Below, piece after piece: positions 26,361 through 35,274 of a stretch of DNA of 53,837 nt (the first letter of the stretch is position 1; each line of letters starts with the position of its first letter). A program made the position numbers and the translations under genes. This DNA is from JBCBSS01 sp039819065 (GTDB lineage Bacteria; Bacteroidota; Bacteroidia; Cytophagales; Cyclobacteriaceae): the NCBI GenBank assembly GCA_039819065.1, contig JBCBSS010000036.1:1-53837 (forward strand), given 5' to 3'. The notes under the pieces are model-generated. The model saw only the letters and a list, made by a program, of their open reading frames with translations, made no database searches and was not told the origin of the DNA.

Positions 26361-27572
26361 ATGGAATTGGTCAATCAGATATTGGAAACGGCGTTGTGGG
26401 TAGTGTTTGGCTACTTCTCATTAGGAACGGTTTACATTTTGTTCATGGCGGTATCGGGATTGTTTCCTTACAGACCGAAATTGAAAAGGAGCCTTGACTT
26501 CAAGAAGATGGCCGTATTGATACCGGGCTACAAGGAAGATGCCGTGATCTACGAAGTGGCCAGGGATGCACTGGAGCAGAACTACCCCAAGCGATTCTAT
26601 GACGTGATCGTGATTGCGGATTCCTTTCAGTTCAATACCATACAGCTATTGAGGCAACTGCCCATACGTGTCATCGAGGTGAGCTTCGATAAAAGCACCA
26701 AGGCCAAAGCGCTCAACAAAGCATTGGATATTATTGAGCCAGATGGCTACGAGAATATAGTGGTACTGGATGCCGATAACATCATGGCAAAAGATTTCCT
26801 TAGAAAGATCAATCAGGCATTCCAAAATGGCTGGAAAGTAGTACAAGGGCACCGTATCGCCAAGAACAAAAACACTCCTTTCGCCATTCTGGATGCCATC
26901 AACGAGGAGATCATCAATCACTTCTTCAGGAAAGCACACCGGGTACTAGGTATGTCAGCTGGTTTGATAGGATCGGCTATGGCTTTTGAATACCATTACT
27001 TTAAGCAGATCATGTCGACCATTCATGATGTGGCCGGTGAGGATAAGGAAATAGAATTGAAGATCCTCAGGGATCGTGTCGGGATAGAATACCTGGAAGA
27101 TGCCTATGTCTACGATGAGAAGGTGCAAAACGCCAAAGTGTTCTCCAAACAGCGCACACGCTGGATAGCTTCTCAAGTATACTACTTCAAAAAATACATG
27201 CTGGATGGCATTTGGCAGCTATTGACCAAAGGGAACGTCGATTTCTTTGATAAGGCATTGCAGACCTTCATTCCACCTAGAATACTGATGTTAGGGGCAT
27301 TGACGCTCCTGACGGGACTGGCAGTGATATTTCCATTTATGCCACATCCATTATGGTGGTTGATGTTATTGGCATCAGTAGGTTTTGGGCTGATCATTTC
27401 GGTGCCGGGGTACTTTTTCAACAAAGACCTGATCAAAGCCATTCTGCACATCCCTAAGGCCTTTTTCTATATGGTCAAAGCGATGTTCAGCATCAAAGGC
27501 GCAGGTCGTAGGTTCATTCATACGCCGCATACCTCATCATCAGAGTTGGCGGATTCGGGGCAGAAGAGGTGA
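26361..27572 (+). CDS. Processive-type GT2 glycosyltransferase, membrane-bound
   Basis: 403 residues. An N-terminal helix (about 10-32) precedes a GT-A domain with VLIPGYKED, VLDADN (DxD), GEDKE and the QRTRW motif (QxxRW) characteristic of BcsA/HasA-like enzymes. Two or three C-terminal helices follow (about 310-380). The presence of QxxRW suggests a synthase-like transferase, though in this Wzx/Wzy operon it may simply add one residue. It begins 2 bases after the acyltransferase stop and is the last gene before the 0.7-kb repeat-filled gap. Confidence 0.88.
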   Translation: MELVNQILETALWVVFGYFSLGTVYILFMAVSGLFPYRPKLKRSLDFKKMAVLIPGYKEDAVIYEVARDALEQNYPKRFYDVIVIADSFQFNTIQLLRQLPIRVIEVSFDKSTKAKALNKALDIIEPDGYENIVVLDADNIMAKDFLRKINQAFQNGWKVVQGHRIAKNKNTPFAILDAINEEIINHFFRKAHRVLGMSAGLIGSAMAFEYHYFKQIMSTIHDVAGEDKEIELKILRDRVGIEYLEDAYVYDEKVQNAKVFSKQRTRWIASQVYYFKKYMLDGIWQLLTKGNVDFFDKALQTFIPPRILMLGALTLLTGLAVIFPFMPHPLWWLMLLASVGFGLIISVPGYFFNKDLIKAILHIPKAFFYMVKAMFSIKGAGRRFIHTPHTSSSELADSGQKR

Positions 27573-27664
27573 GAGATTAGATGTGAGATGTGAGAGATTA
27601 GATATGAGATTTTAGACATAAGAAGTAAGACAAAAGATTAAAGACTGATAAACTGCTATTCGGG

Positions 27665-27815
27665 CTGTCATTGCGATCCGTCAGTGGACGGACAGGGGAC
27701 GAAGTAATCCAGTAGATAATAGAGGTTAGAAGCTGGAGGTTGGAATTTGGAAACTGGAAATATGTGGAATTAAGTAGAAATAGATGGAAATATATGGAAG
27801 TAAATAGAAATAAAT
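27665..27815 (-). repeat. Inner repeat pair, right side
   Basis: 27665-27712 (CTGTCATTGCGATCCG ... GTAATCCAG) and 27765-27815 (AAGTAGAAATAGATGGAAAT-type tandem) match, in inverted orientation, 17080-17116 and 17123-17163. Between them is a GGAGGTTGGAATTTGGAAAC-type simple repeat. Open frames across 27598-28138 are products of these repeats. Confidence 0.65.
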
Positions 27816-27822
27816 TCTGGCT

Positions 27823-27903
27823 GTCATTTCGAGGAACGAGAAATCTCACTCCAAGCAAAGTGAATCTTTAAGAAAGAGCAAGATCCCGACTTGTCGGGAT
27901 GAC
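27823..27903. repeat. GTCATTTCGAGG hairpin repeat with TCCCGAC palindrome
   Basis: The left arm GTCATTTCGAGGAACGAGAA resembles the 5036 and 36035 elements. The right arm here is GAGCAAGATCCCGAC ... GTCGGGATGAC, which carries the perfect palindrome ATCCCGAC-TT-GTCGGGAT (27883-27900). A near-identical palindrome replaces a hairpin in the repeat at 51413. Confidence 0.7.
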
Positions 27904-27933
27904 ACGCTGTAGCAAAAGTGGAGATATGATAAG

Positions 27934-28053
27934 AAAGACATAAGACTTGGAAACCGTGCTTCTGGCTGCTTTGCCCTCTGGAGGGGGTAGTGGGAGGATA
28001 CTTAGAGATTCCCTGGATTCGATCCTTCGTCACGAACCATGGAGTGACGGCAG
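27934..28053 (-). repeat. Right inverted-repeat flank of the EPS cluster
   Basis: Reverse complement of 16862-16980 over its full length, with a few substitutions and no large gap. It is followed at 28060-28117 by another TGTCACTGCGATCC ... GCAATCCAGTAG copy. It separates the nine-gene EPS core from the small membrane ORF and the GT4. Confidence 0.85.
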
Positions 28054-28254
28054 AAGCGGCTGTCACTGCGATCCGTCCGTGGACAGAAAGGAGCGACGAA
28101 GGAGTGAAGCAATCCAGTAGTAATGAATATATAATCAATTGATGATATCACTTAAAACAAACAGAAAATGAAGAACCGATACTCTCATAAATCAAACCAT
28201 CAGACCAATGACCAACTACTCAATACTAATTACTAACTACTAAATACTGACAAA

Positions 28255-28380
28255 ATGCCCTGGAACATCATCATGATACCGGCTCTTGCTTGCCTCGCTT
28301 ATGGCTTCCTATTGGGTCTTAAATCCCATGAAGTTTATCATATGAAGCACAAGCCTGAAAGCGAGGAAGAGGACTCATAA
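28255..28380 (+). CDS. Small membrane peptide, 41 residues
   Basis: ATG at 28255, stop TAA at 28378-28380. One hydrophobic segment (NIIMIPALACLAYGFLLGL, residues 4-22) is followed by a charged tail ending ESEEEDS. The composition is that of a real single-pass small protein rather than chance. It lies 17 bases before the GT4 gene in the same direction, so they are probably one transcript. No family is recognised. A role as a small subunit or regulator of the EPS machinery is only a guess. Confidence 0.5.
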   Translation: MPWNIIMIPALACLAYGFLLGLKSHEVYHMKHKPESEEEDS

Positions 28381-28397
28381 CGTTAAACACTGCAATT

Positions 28398-29594
28398 ATG
28401 CGCATAGGGATAGAAGCACAGCGGCTTTTCAGGAAAAACAAGCATGGCATGGACATCATGGCGCTTGAACTGATAAAGCAAATACAAAAAACCGACGATG
28501 AAAATGAATATATCATATTCACTAAATCGGACAAGGATAAGCTCGTTCTACCCCAGAGCAACAGAGTTAAATTGGTAGTGACTCCCTACTTCCCCTACCC
28601 AATTTGGGAGCAAATTGTACTCCCCATGTGTGTGAGGAAATACAAGCTCGACATGTTGCACTGCACCAGCAATACCGCACCCTATTGGCCGGGTACTTCG
28701 CTGCTGGTCACCCTGCATGATTTGATTTTCATGCAGAAATGGAGCAGTAGCAAAAGAGGGGGTTCGCTATATCAGCGCATAGGCAATGTATATCGCAGCC
28801 TGCTGGTACCTAGGCTAATCAATCGATGCATTGGGTTAGTCACTGTATCTGATTTTGCCAAAAATGAAATCCGAGACCATTTTGGATTGGAAGATAGCTT
28901 TGTGAGAAAGGTGCACAACGGGTTTGGCAAGCACTTTCAGGGCACGCATAGTCAAGACGAAATTGCCACTTTCAAAGCACATTACGCTTTGAAAACGCCT
29001 TTCATATTTTTCCTGGGCAATCGCGCTCCTAAGAAAAACCTGAACGGGGTTTTGCTAGCTTATGCCAGTCTCGATAAAAACCACCCCAACGCACCCAACC
29101 TCGTCATTGCCGACTTATCCAAAAAGCACCTACACCGTGCTTTAGATAGGTTGGGCATAACACACTTGACCACCAAAATACGGTTAGTCGGGTACGTTAA
29201 GAACAAGACCCTGCCCTACTTTTACTCTCAGGCAGAATTGTTCCTCTATCCATCCTTTATAGAGAGCTTTGGTATCCCCATTCTAGAATCAATGGCCTGC
29301 GGCACCCCTGTCATTACTTCCAATACCTCCGCCATGCCAGAGGTAGCTGGCGATGCTGCCATGCTCGTAGACCCGTATGAACCGGAAGATATAGGCGCTG
29401 CTATGAATCTGCTATTGACCGATAAACAACTGTATGACACTTTAGTGAAGAAGGGCTTCAACCGAATTGTCAGATTTTCCTACCCAGAAATGGCTAGAAA
29501 GACCCTATCGACCTACAAAAGCATCTCTGAAAAAATTAAAGTGAAGAGCATCCCCGCAGAAGTACCGTCAACGATCGTTTCAAGCGCTACTTAA
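28398..29594 (+). CDS. GT4 family glycosyltransferase
   Basis: 398 residues, GT-B fold. The N-terminal half contains RIGIEAQRL, HGMDIMALELIKQI, LHCTSNTAPYWP and LVTLHDLIF. The C-terminal nucleotide-sugar half has FLGNRAPKKN and the E-x7-E region FIESFGIPILESMACGTPVI followed by SAMPEVAGDAA. Typical of mannosyl/galactosyl GT4 enzymes in EPS loci. It is separated from the main operon by the inverted-repeat block, so it may have a separate promoter in the repeat-filled gap. Confidence 0.92.
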   Translation: MRIGIEAQRLFRKNKHGMDIMALELIKQIQKTDDENEYIIFTKSDKDKLVLPQSNRVKLVVTPYFPYPIWEQIVLPMCVRKYKLDMLHCTSNTAPYWPGTSLLVTLHDLIFMQKWSSSKRGGSLYQRIGNVYRSLLVPRLINRCIGLVTVSDFAKNEIRDHFGLEDSFVRKVHNGFGKHFQGTHSQDEIATFKAHYALKTPFIFFLGNRAPKKNLNGVLLAYASLDKNHPNAPNLVIADLSKKHLHRALDRLGITHLTTKIRLVGYVKNKTLPYFYSQAELFLYPSFIESFGIPILESMACGTPVITSNTSAMPEVAGDAAMLVDPYEPEDIGAAMNLLLTDKQLYDTLVKKGFNRIVRFSYPEMARKTLSTYKSISEKIKVKSIPAEVPSTIVSSAT

Positions 29595-29769
29595 TGGCTT
29601 CCTGAACACTTGAGCCCCGATGCAGCTCAGTTTGCTGGAATATCCGCACAGCACAAAGAATAGTGCTGGACTTATCACCTCAATCCTGTTTCTTGCTCAA
29701 TGGTGTTTTCAATAAATCCTTAAATTGAAGTGAGACAGGGCTATCAAGTAACAGAGATAGTCAGATATT

Positions 29770-30864
29770 ATGCCTGACAAAAAAAGAATATGGTTTACAA
29801 TCGCCAGTTTGGTTTTCTGGTCGCTGGTGGCAATGCTCAACCTGAGTCAAACCTACCTTTCCAGTTACGTCCGCGGTTGGGAGTTTAAGTGGTCAGAGCA
29901 GTTCATCTATGCCTCAGGGTGGTTGCTATGGGCGGCCTATACCCCCATTATCATTTATGCCGTCAGGAGAATTCCTTTGGCAGAAAGATCATATGGTACT
30001 GTCATACTCAAAAACGCAGTCATTGGACTAGGTTTTGCCAGTTTGCATTGCTTGTTAGAAATCGTCGGCCAATACGTACTTTGGAGCCTACTGTTCGATC
30101 AGGGGGCCGAAATCAGTCAGTTCTATGGGGCATTCTTTTACAAGTTCCATGTCAATTTCTTTATTTATCTGTTTGTGGCCGGATCGGCTTATGTCATTGA
30201 TTACTTCCGTAAATCAAAGGCACTGGAAATTGAACGTTCCCAGTTAGAAAGTCAACTCACTCAAGCTCAGTTGGCTTCGCTCAAGATGCAATTACATCCA
30301 CACTTTCTGTTCAACACACATCACGCCATCATTGGGTTGCTGCTCAAAAATGAAAATAAAAAAGCGGCCAAAATGCTAACCAGATTGAGTGATCTTTTAC
30401 GCATCACCCTGGAAAGTAATGGGCAGCAAATGGCAACCATCAAAAAGGAAATCGAAGTACTAGAAGTATACCTCGATCTGCACAAAATGAGATTCGGTGA
30501 CCGCCTGAAAGTGGATATGCAGGTTGACGATCAAGTTGGTGACTATATCATACCTAACCTGCTGTTGCAGCCTCTGGTTGAAAACGCGATCAAACATGGC
30601 ATTGCCAAAGACTCTACAGCAAGCCTAATCACTATTGAGATCAGGCTCAAACAGGATCAACTTCATATTTGTGTCGCTGACGATGGGCCAGGTGCTATAG
30701 AACCGGTGTCCTACGGCGTTGGCCTACAGAATACTGCTTCCAGGCTCGGTCAATTGTACCCGGAGCAATTCGAAATGCGCATCACTAACCGAAAACCCAA
30801 AGGATTTCAAGTGGATATAACCATTCCGGCATCCTCAAAAAATGCGATAGCCCATGAGCATTAA
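29770..30864 (+). CDS. LytS/YehU-type sensor histidine kinase
   Basis: 364 residues. Four membrane helices (about 10-30, 45-65, 78-105, 120-142) form a 4TM sensor without a large periplasmic domain. A coiled coil with QLTQAQLASLKMQLHPHFLFN follows, containing the His_kinase phosphoacceptor motif. The ATPase domain has LLLQPLVENAIKHGI (N box), VADDGPG and GVGLQNTASRL. It overlaps the LytTR regulator by 11 bases, so they form a matched pair. What it senses is unknown. It lies just after the EPS cluster but has its own intergenic region of 175 bases. Confidence 0.93.
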   Translation: MPDKKRIWFTIASLVFWSLVAMLNLSQTYLSSYVRGWEFKWSEQFIYASGWLLWAAYTPIIIYAVRRIPLAERSYGTVILKNAVIGLGFASLHCLLEIVGQYVLWSLLFDQGAEISQFYGAFFYKFHVNFFIYLFVAGSAYVIDYFRKSKALEIERSQLESQLTQAQLASLKMQLHPHFLFNTHHAIIGLLLKNENKKAAKMLTRLSDLLRITLESNGQQMATIKKEIEVLEVYLDLHKMRFGDRLKVDMQVDDQVGDYIIPNLLLQPLVENAIKHGIAKDSTASLITIEIRLKQDQLHICVADDGPGAIEPVSYGVGLQNTASRLGQLYPEQFEMRITNRKPKGFQVDITIPASSKNAIAHEH

Positions 30865-31618
30865 TGCGATCATTATTGACGATGAACCTTTAGCCAGGGA
30901 TGTGATCAAGACATATCTCACTCACGAAAGTGATGTGATGATCATGGCAGAATGTGGCAACGGCAATGATGCCTTGACCGCCATACAGGAACACCAGCCC
31001 GATCTCATTTTCCTGGATATCCAAATGCCTGACCTGGATGGGTTTGGTGTATTAAAAGGCTTAGATAAAACCAAAATACCACAAATCATTTTCACCACCG
31101 CCTACGATCAGTATGCCTTATCCGCTTTTGAGGTCAGCGCCATAGACTATCTGTTGAAGCCCTTCGATCAGGATAGATTCAAAGATGCCCTTGAAAAGGC
31201 CAGAAAATACTTAAATATGGCTCAGCAGGAAAACCTCAATCAAAACCTGAATAAACTGGTACAGGCTTACGAAACGTCACGTCAAAAATCCGAGAAGTCG
31301 AAGCTACCGGTAAAAGAGAAAGACAAGGTCATTTTTATAGATACCCATGCCATCGATTGGATAGAGGCGTCCGGCGATTATATCTGCATTCATTATCAAG
31401 GTAGAAAGGCTCTGCACAGCGATAGCATGAATGGCATCATGAACAAGCTTGACCCGTTGGAGTTCTTGCGCATTCACCGGTCAACCATCGTTAACAGGAA
31501 TAAGATTGCATCTATGGAGCCCTATTTCAATGGCGAATATCATTTGGAGCTAACCAATGGCACCAAGCTAAAAAGTGGCAGGTCATATAAAGAAGCAGTA
31601 AAAGCACTGCTAACCTGA
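30854..31618 (+). CDS. LytTR family response regulator
   Basis: 254 residues. The receiver domain (about 4-120) has acidic pair DDEP, phosphoacceptor LDIQMPD and Lys in LLKPFD. The LytTR DNA-binding domain (about 150-252) has VIFIDTHAIDWIEASGDYI, FLRIHRSTIVNRNKI and LELTNGTKLKSGRSYKE. Partner of the overlapping LytS-type kinase. LytTR proteins bind direct repeats upstream of their targets, but I could not identify a binding site here. Confidence 0.94.
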   Translation: MSINAIIIDDEPLARDVIKTYLTHESDVMIMAECGNGNDALTAIQEHQPDLIFLDIQMPDLDGFGVLKGLDKTKIPQIIFTTAYDQYALSAFEVSAIDYLLKPFDQDRFKDALEKARKYLNMAQQENLNQNLNKLVQAYETSRQKSEKSKLPVKEKDKVIFIDTHAIDWIEASGDYICIHYQGRKALHSDSMNGIMNKLDPLEFLRIHRSTIVNRNKIASMEPYFNGEYHLELTNGTKLKSGRSYKEAVKALLT

Positions 31619-31725
31619 TGTAGTCAGTTCTAACAGTTGGCAGACTGAGCGACTCAGTTGACAGATTCTTTCTATGGTACCGTTGAGAAGCAACTAAATT
31701 GAGAACCATATCAAAAAAACTCAAA

Positions 31726-32238
31726 ATGAAAGTCAATAGAAAGCAATTCCTGGGCACTGCCCTAGCCTCATCGGCTGGCCTGCTACTACCCACAGCCTTC
31801 ATCCAGGCGAAAAATCAAGACGGCCCTCCAAGGTTAAAAAATGAAATCGTACAAGAGTTTGTGGGTATAGCCCACCGTGATATCAATCGTGTAAAAGAAA
31901 TGCACGCTGAACACCCCACTTTACTCAACGCGGCCTGGGACTGGGGCGGTGGTGATTTTGAAACAGCACTTGGCGCAGCCAGTCACGTCGGGAATAAAGA
32001 GATTATCTATTACTTGCTAGGCAAGGGAGCACAGATGAACTTCTTGACCGCCTGTGTTTTGGGAGAAATGGACATGGTCAAGGCAATGGTAAGTTACAAT
32101 GCCAACCTCATCCACATGAAAGGGCCTCATGGTTTCACTGCTTTGCATCACGCCATTGTAGGTGGCGAGGAGGCCAAGGATGTGAAAAAGTATTTGGAGT
32201 TATTCGGCATGAAAGAAAAAAAGATCAAATTATATTAA
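31726..32238 (+). CDS. Exported ankyrin-repeat protein with Tat-like leader
   Basis: 170 residues from the ATG at 31726. A TTG nine codons earlier is possible but less likely. The leader is NRKQFLGTALASSAGLLLP, a basic pair followed by xFL and a hydrophobic stretch, resembling a Tat or 'twin-arginine-like' signal. Ankyrin-type repeats follow (ALGAASHVGNKEIIYYLLGKG; TALHHAIVGG). Its stop overlaps the next ankyrin gene start (TAATG), so the pair is translationally coupled. A periplasmic binding or scaffold role is inferred. Confidence 0.8.
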   Translation: MKVNRKQFLGTALASSAGLLLPTAFIQAKNQDGPPRLKNEIVQEFVGIAHRDINRVKEMHAEHPTLLNAAWDWGGGDFETALGAASHVGNKEIIYYLLGKGAQMNFLTACVLGEMDMVKAMVSYNANLIHMKGPHGFTALHHAIVGGEEAKDVKKYLELFGMKEKKIKLY

Positions 32239-32879
32239 TGACACTGATAGAAGCGATTAAATCCGGCAGCGTTGAAAATGCCAAGCAGGCCATCAGCATT
32301 TCTCCCGGGGAGGTAAGTACCAAAGATGAAAACGGCCTGTCCCCTATTCTACTGGCTGCCTACTACCAACAACGGGAGATTCTCAGGCTCATTCTAGAAA
32401 AAAGAACTGACCTCGACATATTCGAAGCCTCCGCAACCGGAGATATCGACAGGGTTTTTGAACTGGTAGAACAAGACCCTGCCCTTCTTGATACTATTTC
32501 TGCGGATGGGTTCCAGCCGCTTGGTTTAGCCTGCTTTTTCGGGCACCTCAAAGTGGTTGGGTACTTAGTCAGAAAAGGAGCTAGCATCAATTCGCCTTCC
32601 CAAAACGCCATGGCCGTAGCACCACTGCATTCCGCCGTTTCCAGCCAAAGTGAAGAGGTCGTTGCACTTTTGCTCAAGCATGGAGCAAATGCCAACCTGG
32701 CTCAGCAAAAAGGTATACGGCCCATTCACCAGGCCGCTCATGCTGGCAATGCCAACATTACCGAGCTACTGTTAGCGTATGGTGCAGACATCCAGGCCGA
32801 AACTGACGATGGCAAGACAGCACTGGCATTTGCCAAAGAAGGTGAGCACAAGCACCTTTATGATTTACTGACTAAGTAA
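32238..32879 (+). CDS. Ankyrin-repeat protein, no signal peptide
   Basis: 213 residues made of about six ankyrin repeats: LSPILLAAYYQQREILRLIL, FQPLGLACFFGHLKVVGYLV, VAPLHSAVSSQSEEVVALLL and IRPIHQAAHAGNANITELLL are clear. There is no leader, so it is presumably cytoplasmic although coupled to an exported ankyrin partner. Ankyrin proteins bind other proteins; the partner is unknown. Confidence 0.9.
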   Translation: MTLIEAIKSGSVENAKQAISISPGEVSTKDENGLSPILLAAYYQQREILRLILEKRTDLDIFEASATGDIDRVFELVEQDPALLDTISADGFQPLGLACFFGHLKVVGYLVRKGASINSPSQNAMAVAPLHSAVSSQSEEVVALLLKHGANANLAQQKGIRPIHQAAHAGNANITELLLAYGADIQAETDDGKTALAFAKEGEHKHLYDLLTK

Positions 32880-32882
32880 CCT

Positions 32883-34280
32883 TCAGGGGCGAAGATGAAG
32901 CTGGTGCCACCCGTTATCTAAAGGGGTTGAAGCGTAGTCTTTTTTGACCGTTTCACTCAATGAGTCTACCAGAACTGGTCGCGATAGAATGGCAGAATCG
33001 AGCATTTGGCGGTAAGTCCCGAGCTGCCCAAAATCGTAATGGCGTAAATCTTCTACGTGTTCTATCAGTGTCACGTCCTCCCTCATTTTTTCTACCTCCT
33101 GATAGTAGAACAAGCTGGCAAACTTGCGCCACTTGCATATCACTACCGCGTCATCCGGGAATGTCTGATAAGAATTCATCACAAACGTGGTCACGTTAGC
33201 ATCATCAGAACGCTTGAAGCGTTTTGGGAACTGCACAATCAATAAGCCTAAACAGGTGATGATCAGTACCGGAATAGCAGATTTGCGCAGTACAGGCAAT
33301 GACTGAGCGCCAAGCCAACGGGTGCCGAAACCTATCCAGATGGCAAAAACAAAGTAGGTAGGCCCGACCATGGTATAATAATCACCGGGCTGATAGTAGG
33401 TAAAGAATCCAAGGTTAATGACCACAGTGATAAGGAAGAAAACAAATAGCTGGCGATTGACCTTTGCAGAATACCAGAAGCCGACTAAACCGGCCAGCAC
33501 ACCTAATCCAAACAAGCTTCTTGAGAATATAACGGCGTGCTCAAATGTTCTATCCAGATAAAATCGTGCATCATGAACCGCCATGGTATCATACTGTTTG
33601 CCACTAATGTACTTCAATACCCCCGACAAGGTATCAGGTAGGTATAATGTACCCAACGGAATGGATTGCTGCGATCGGAAATAGGAAAAGCTATGAATCA
33701 ATAGCGAGGTGACACCGAAGCAAATCAAAAAGCCAAGTATTTGCTTATAGTCATTCTTTCGTCTCAGGTATATGAAGATCACAAAGGCCGGTATCAGCAG
33801 CATGTTAGCCAGGTAAGCACCCAAAGAGAGTCCGAAAATAGCGGCTGCTATAAAAAGGTTTTTCGATGCTTCCGGATGCTTGTACCATCTCATCAAAAAG
33901 AAAAAGGTGAGGGCGAAGAATAGCAAGTTCACATTATACACCTCAGTGAGAATGGCCATTGACCATATTCTAGGTGATAAGGCAAAGATCAACGCCGCTA
34001 AAACCGATATCCAAAGTGAGTGGCAAAGGTCAAAGATAATACGGCCAAGCAGGCCTACAGCCACCATGGTGCAAACTGCACTCATGATATTCGTAGCCAT
34101 GGCAGGGTCATCAAAAACAAGGTTAAAAAGCCAACCAAGAATAGTGTGAACAGGATAGCCAGGTGGGTGTGTAATACCCAATTGATTAGCTTGTAGTGCC
34201 AGTTCAGCGGCATCGCCCCAACTCACTTCCCTTATCAAGGTAAGGGCATATACCAGTCCTGATATCCCAGCGGGAAGCAT
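32883..34280 (-). CDS. DUF2723/TMEM260-like membrane protein (GT-C type)
   Basis: 465 residues from the ATG at 34280; a TTG at 34334 would add 18 non-hydrophobic residues. The N-terminus has the family signature REVSWGDAAELALQANQLG followed by THPPGYPV, with the acidic residues in the first loop typical of GT-C enzymes. About ten membrane helices are followed by a soluble C-terminal domain (about 375-465). Animal TMEM260 is an O-mannosyltransferase. Bacterial members are thought to be polyprenyl-phosphate-sugar-dependent transferases, so protein or glycan glycosylation in the periplasm is plausible. Its end faces the ankyrin pair, with three bases between the genes. Confidence 0.87.
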   Translation of the reverse strand: MLPAGISGLVYALTLIREVSWGDAAELALQANQLGITHPPGYPVHTILGWLFNLVFDDPAMATNIMSAVCTMVAVGLLGRIIFDLCHSLWISVLAALIFALSPRIWSMAILTEVYNVNLLFFALTFFFLMRWYKHPEASKNLFIAAAIFGLSLGAYLANMLLIPAFVIFIYLRRKNDYKQILGFLICFGVTSLLIHSFSYFRSQQSIPLGTLYLPDTLSGVLKYISGKQYDTMAVHDARFYLDRTFEHAVIFSRSLFGLGVLAGLVGFWYSAKVNRQLFVFFLITVVINLGFFTYYQPGDYYTMVGPTYFVFAIWIGFGTRWLGAQSLPVLRKSAIPVLIITCLGLLIVQFPKRFKRSDDANVTTFVMNSYQTFPDDAVVICKWRKFASLFYYQEVEKMREDVTLIEHVEDLRHYDFGQLGTYRQMLDSAILSRPVLVDSLSETVKKDYASTPLDNGWHQLHLRP

Positions 34281-34591
34281 AAAAGAGAGCCTTTTGTGAT
34301 TGGCCGATGTAGAAAAACCTAATGTCCGATTCAAAGGTTTTGCCGTTCAATGACTGTTGTTGATGCATGGTCTTTCCCCTTCAAATCATGTCCAGACCGC
34401 CTAACTATTAACAGACGTTAAATTAGGCAAATGACTTAAATATTGGTATTACTTTAGCAAAAATGATCAAATCGTCTGCAAATTGTTCATAAGACAATAA
34501 GCATCAGTATTAAGGATAAAATAACGACCACAAGTTTCAGACGTAGCGAATAGTTCTTATTTTCATGCCATAACCTGACTGAAAGCAAATC

Positions 34592-35272
34592 GTGGATCCT
34601 ATTATACTGATTACCATATTCGTAATCATCTTTGGTGCAGGGGCTTACCTTGCCTACAAGTCCGAGCAAAAACGCAAGGAGCAAATGCAATCAGTAGCGG
34701 AAGAGCTAGGAATGACCTTTCTGCCGGATGCCGGAAACCGAATCATCGAAAACCTAAGCAACCATCATTTATTCTCTGAAGGTGGTCGGAAAAAGGTGAC
34801 CAACTTATTAAAAGGCAGAACGCAAGATGTTGAGGTTTGCATATTTGACTACAAGTACTCGGATAATTACCGTGGCAATAGCCAATCCATCAAGAAGCAG
34901 ACTGTTATTTATTTCACTCATCAGGATTTAGACCTACCGCAGTTCGAGATGAGGCCGGAGAATATCTTTCATAAGATCGGAAGTTACTTTGGCATGCAAG
35001 ACATTGACTTTGACAATCAACCGGGTTTTTCAAGCAATTACCTATTGAAGGGTCGGGACGAAGAAGCGGTTAGAAGTATGTTCACAGATGAGCATTTTGA
35101 TTACTTTTCCCATCATCTGGATTGGAACATCGAAGGCAACGGCAAAGACCTGGTCATTTACGAAGCGAATGAACGGCAAGATCCCGAAGACATTAAAGAC
35201 TTTTTCGAAAAGGGACTCAAGGTCATGCGTCTTTTTATCAATAACCAAACCTCATCCAACCGTACAGCTTAA
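34592..35272 (+). CDS. Single-pass membrane protein, function unknown
   Basis: 226 residues from a GTG. The next ATG, at codon 32, would remove the membrane helix (residues 3-22, DPIILITIFVIIFGAGAYLA). The soluble cytoplasmic part is mixed alpha/beta with VCIFDYKYSD and KDLVIYEANE. I do not recognise a named family. It lies 2 bases upstream of a lipoprotein gene in the same direction, suggesting an operon. Confidence 0.75.
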   Translation: MDPIILITIFVIIFGAGAYLAYKSEQKRKEQMQSVAEELGMTFLPDAGNRIIENLSNHHLFSEGGRKKVTNLLKGRTQDVEVCIFDYKYSDNYRGNSQSIKKQTVIYFTHQDLDLPQFEMRPENIFHKIGSYFGMQDIDFDNQPGFSSNYLLKGRDEEAVRSMFTDEHFDYFSHHLDWNIEGNGKDLVIYEANERQDPEDIKDFFEKGLKVMRLFINNQTSSNRTA

Positions 35273-35274
35273 CC

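Noticed and set aside
27598..28138. Two minus-strand open frames of about 86 and 104 codons
   Set aside because: They lie entirely within the inverted-repeat and simple-repeat block flanking the EPS cluster. The reading is explained by the repeats.
32883..34334. TTG start for the DUF2723 protein
   Set aside because: The ATG at 34280 begins directly at the first membrane helix, as is usual for the family, and needs no rare start codon.
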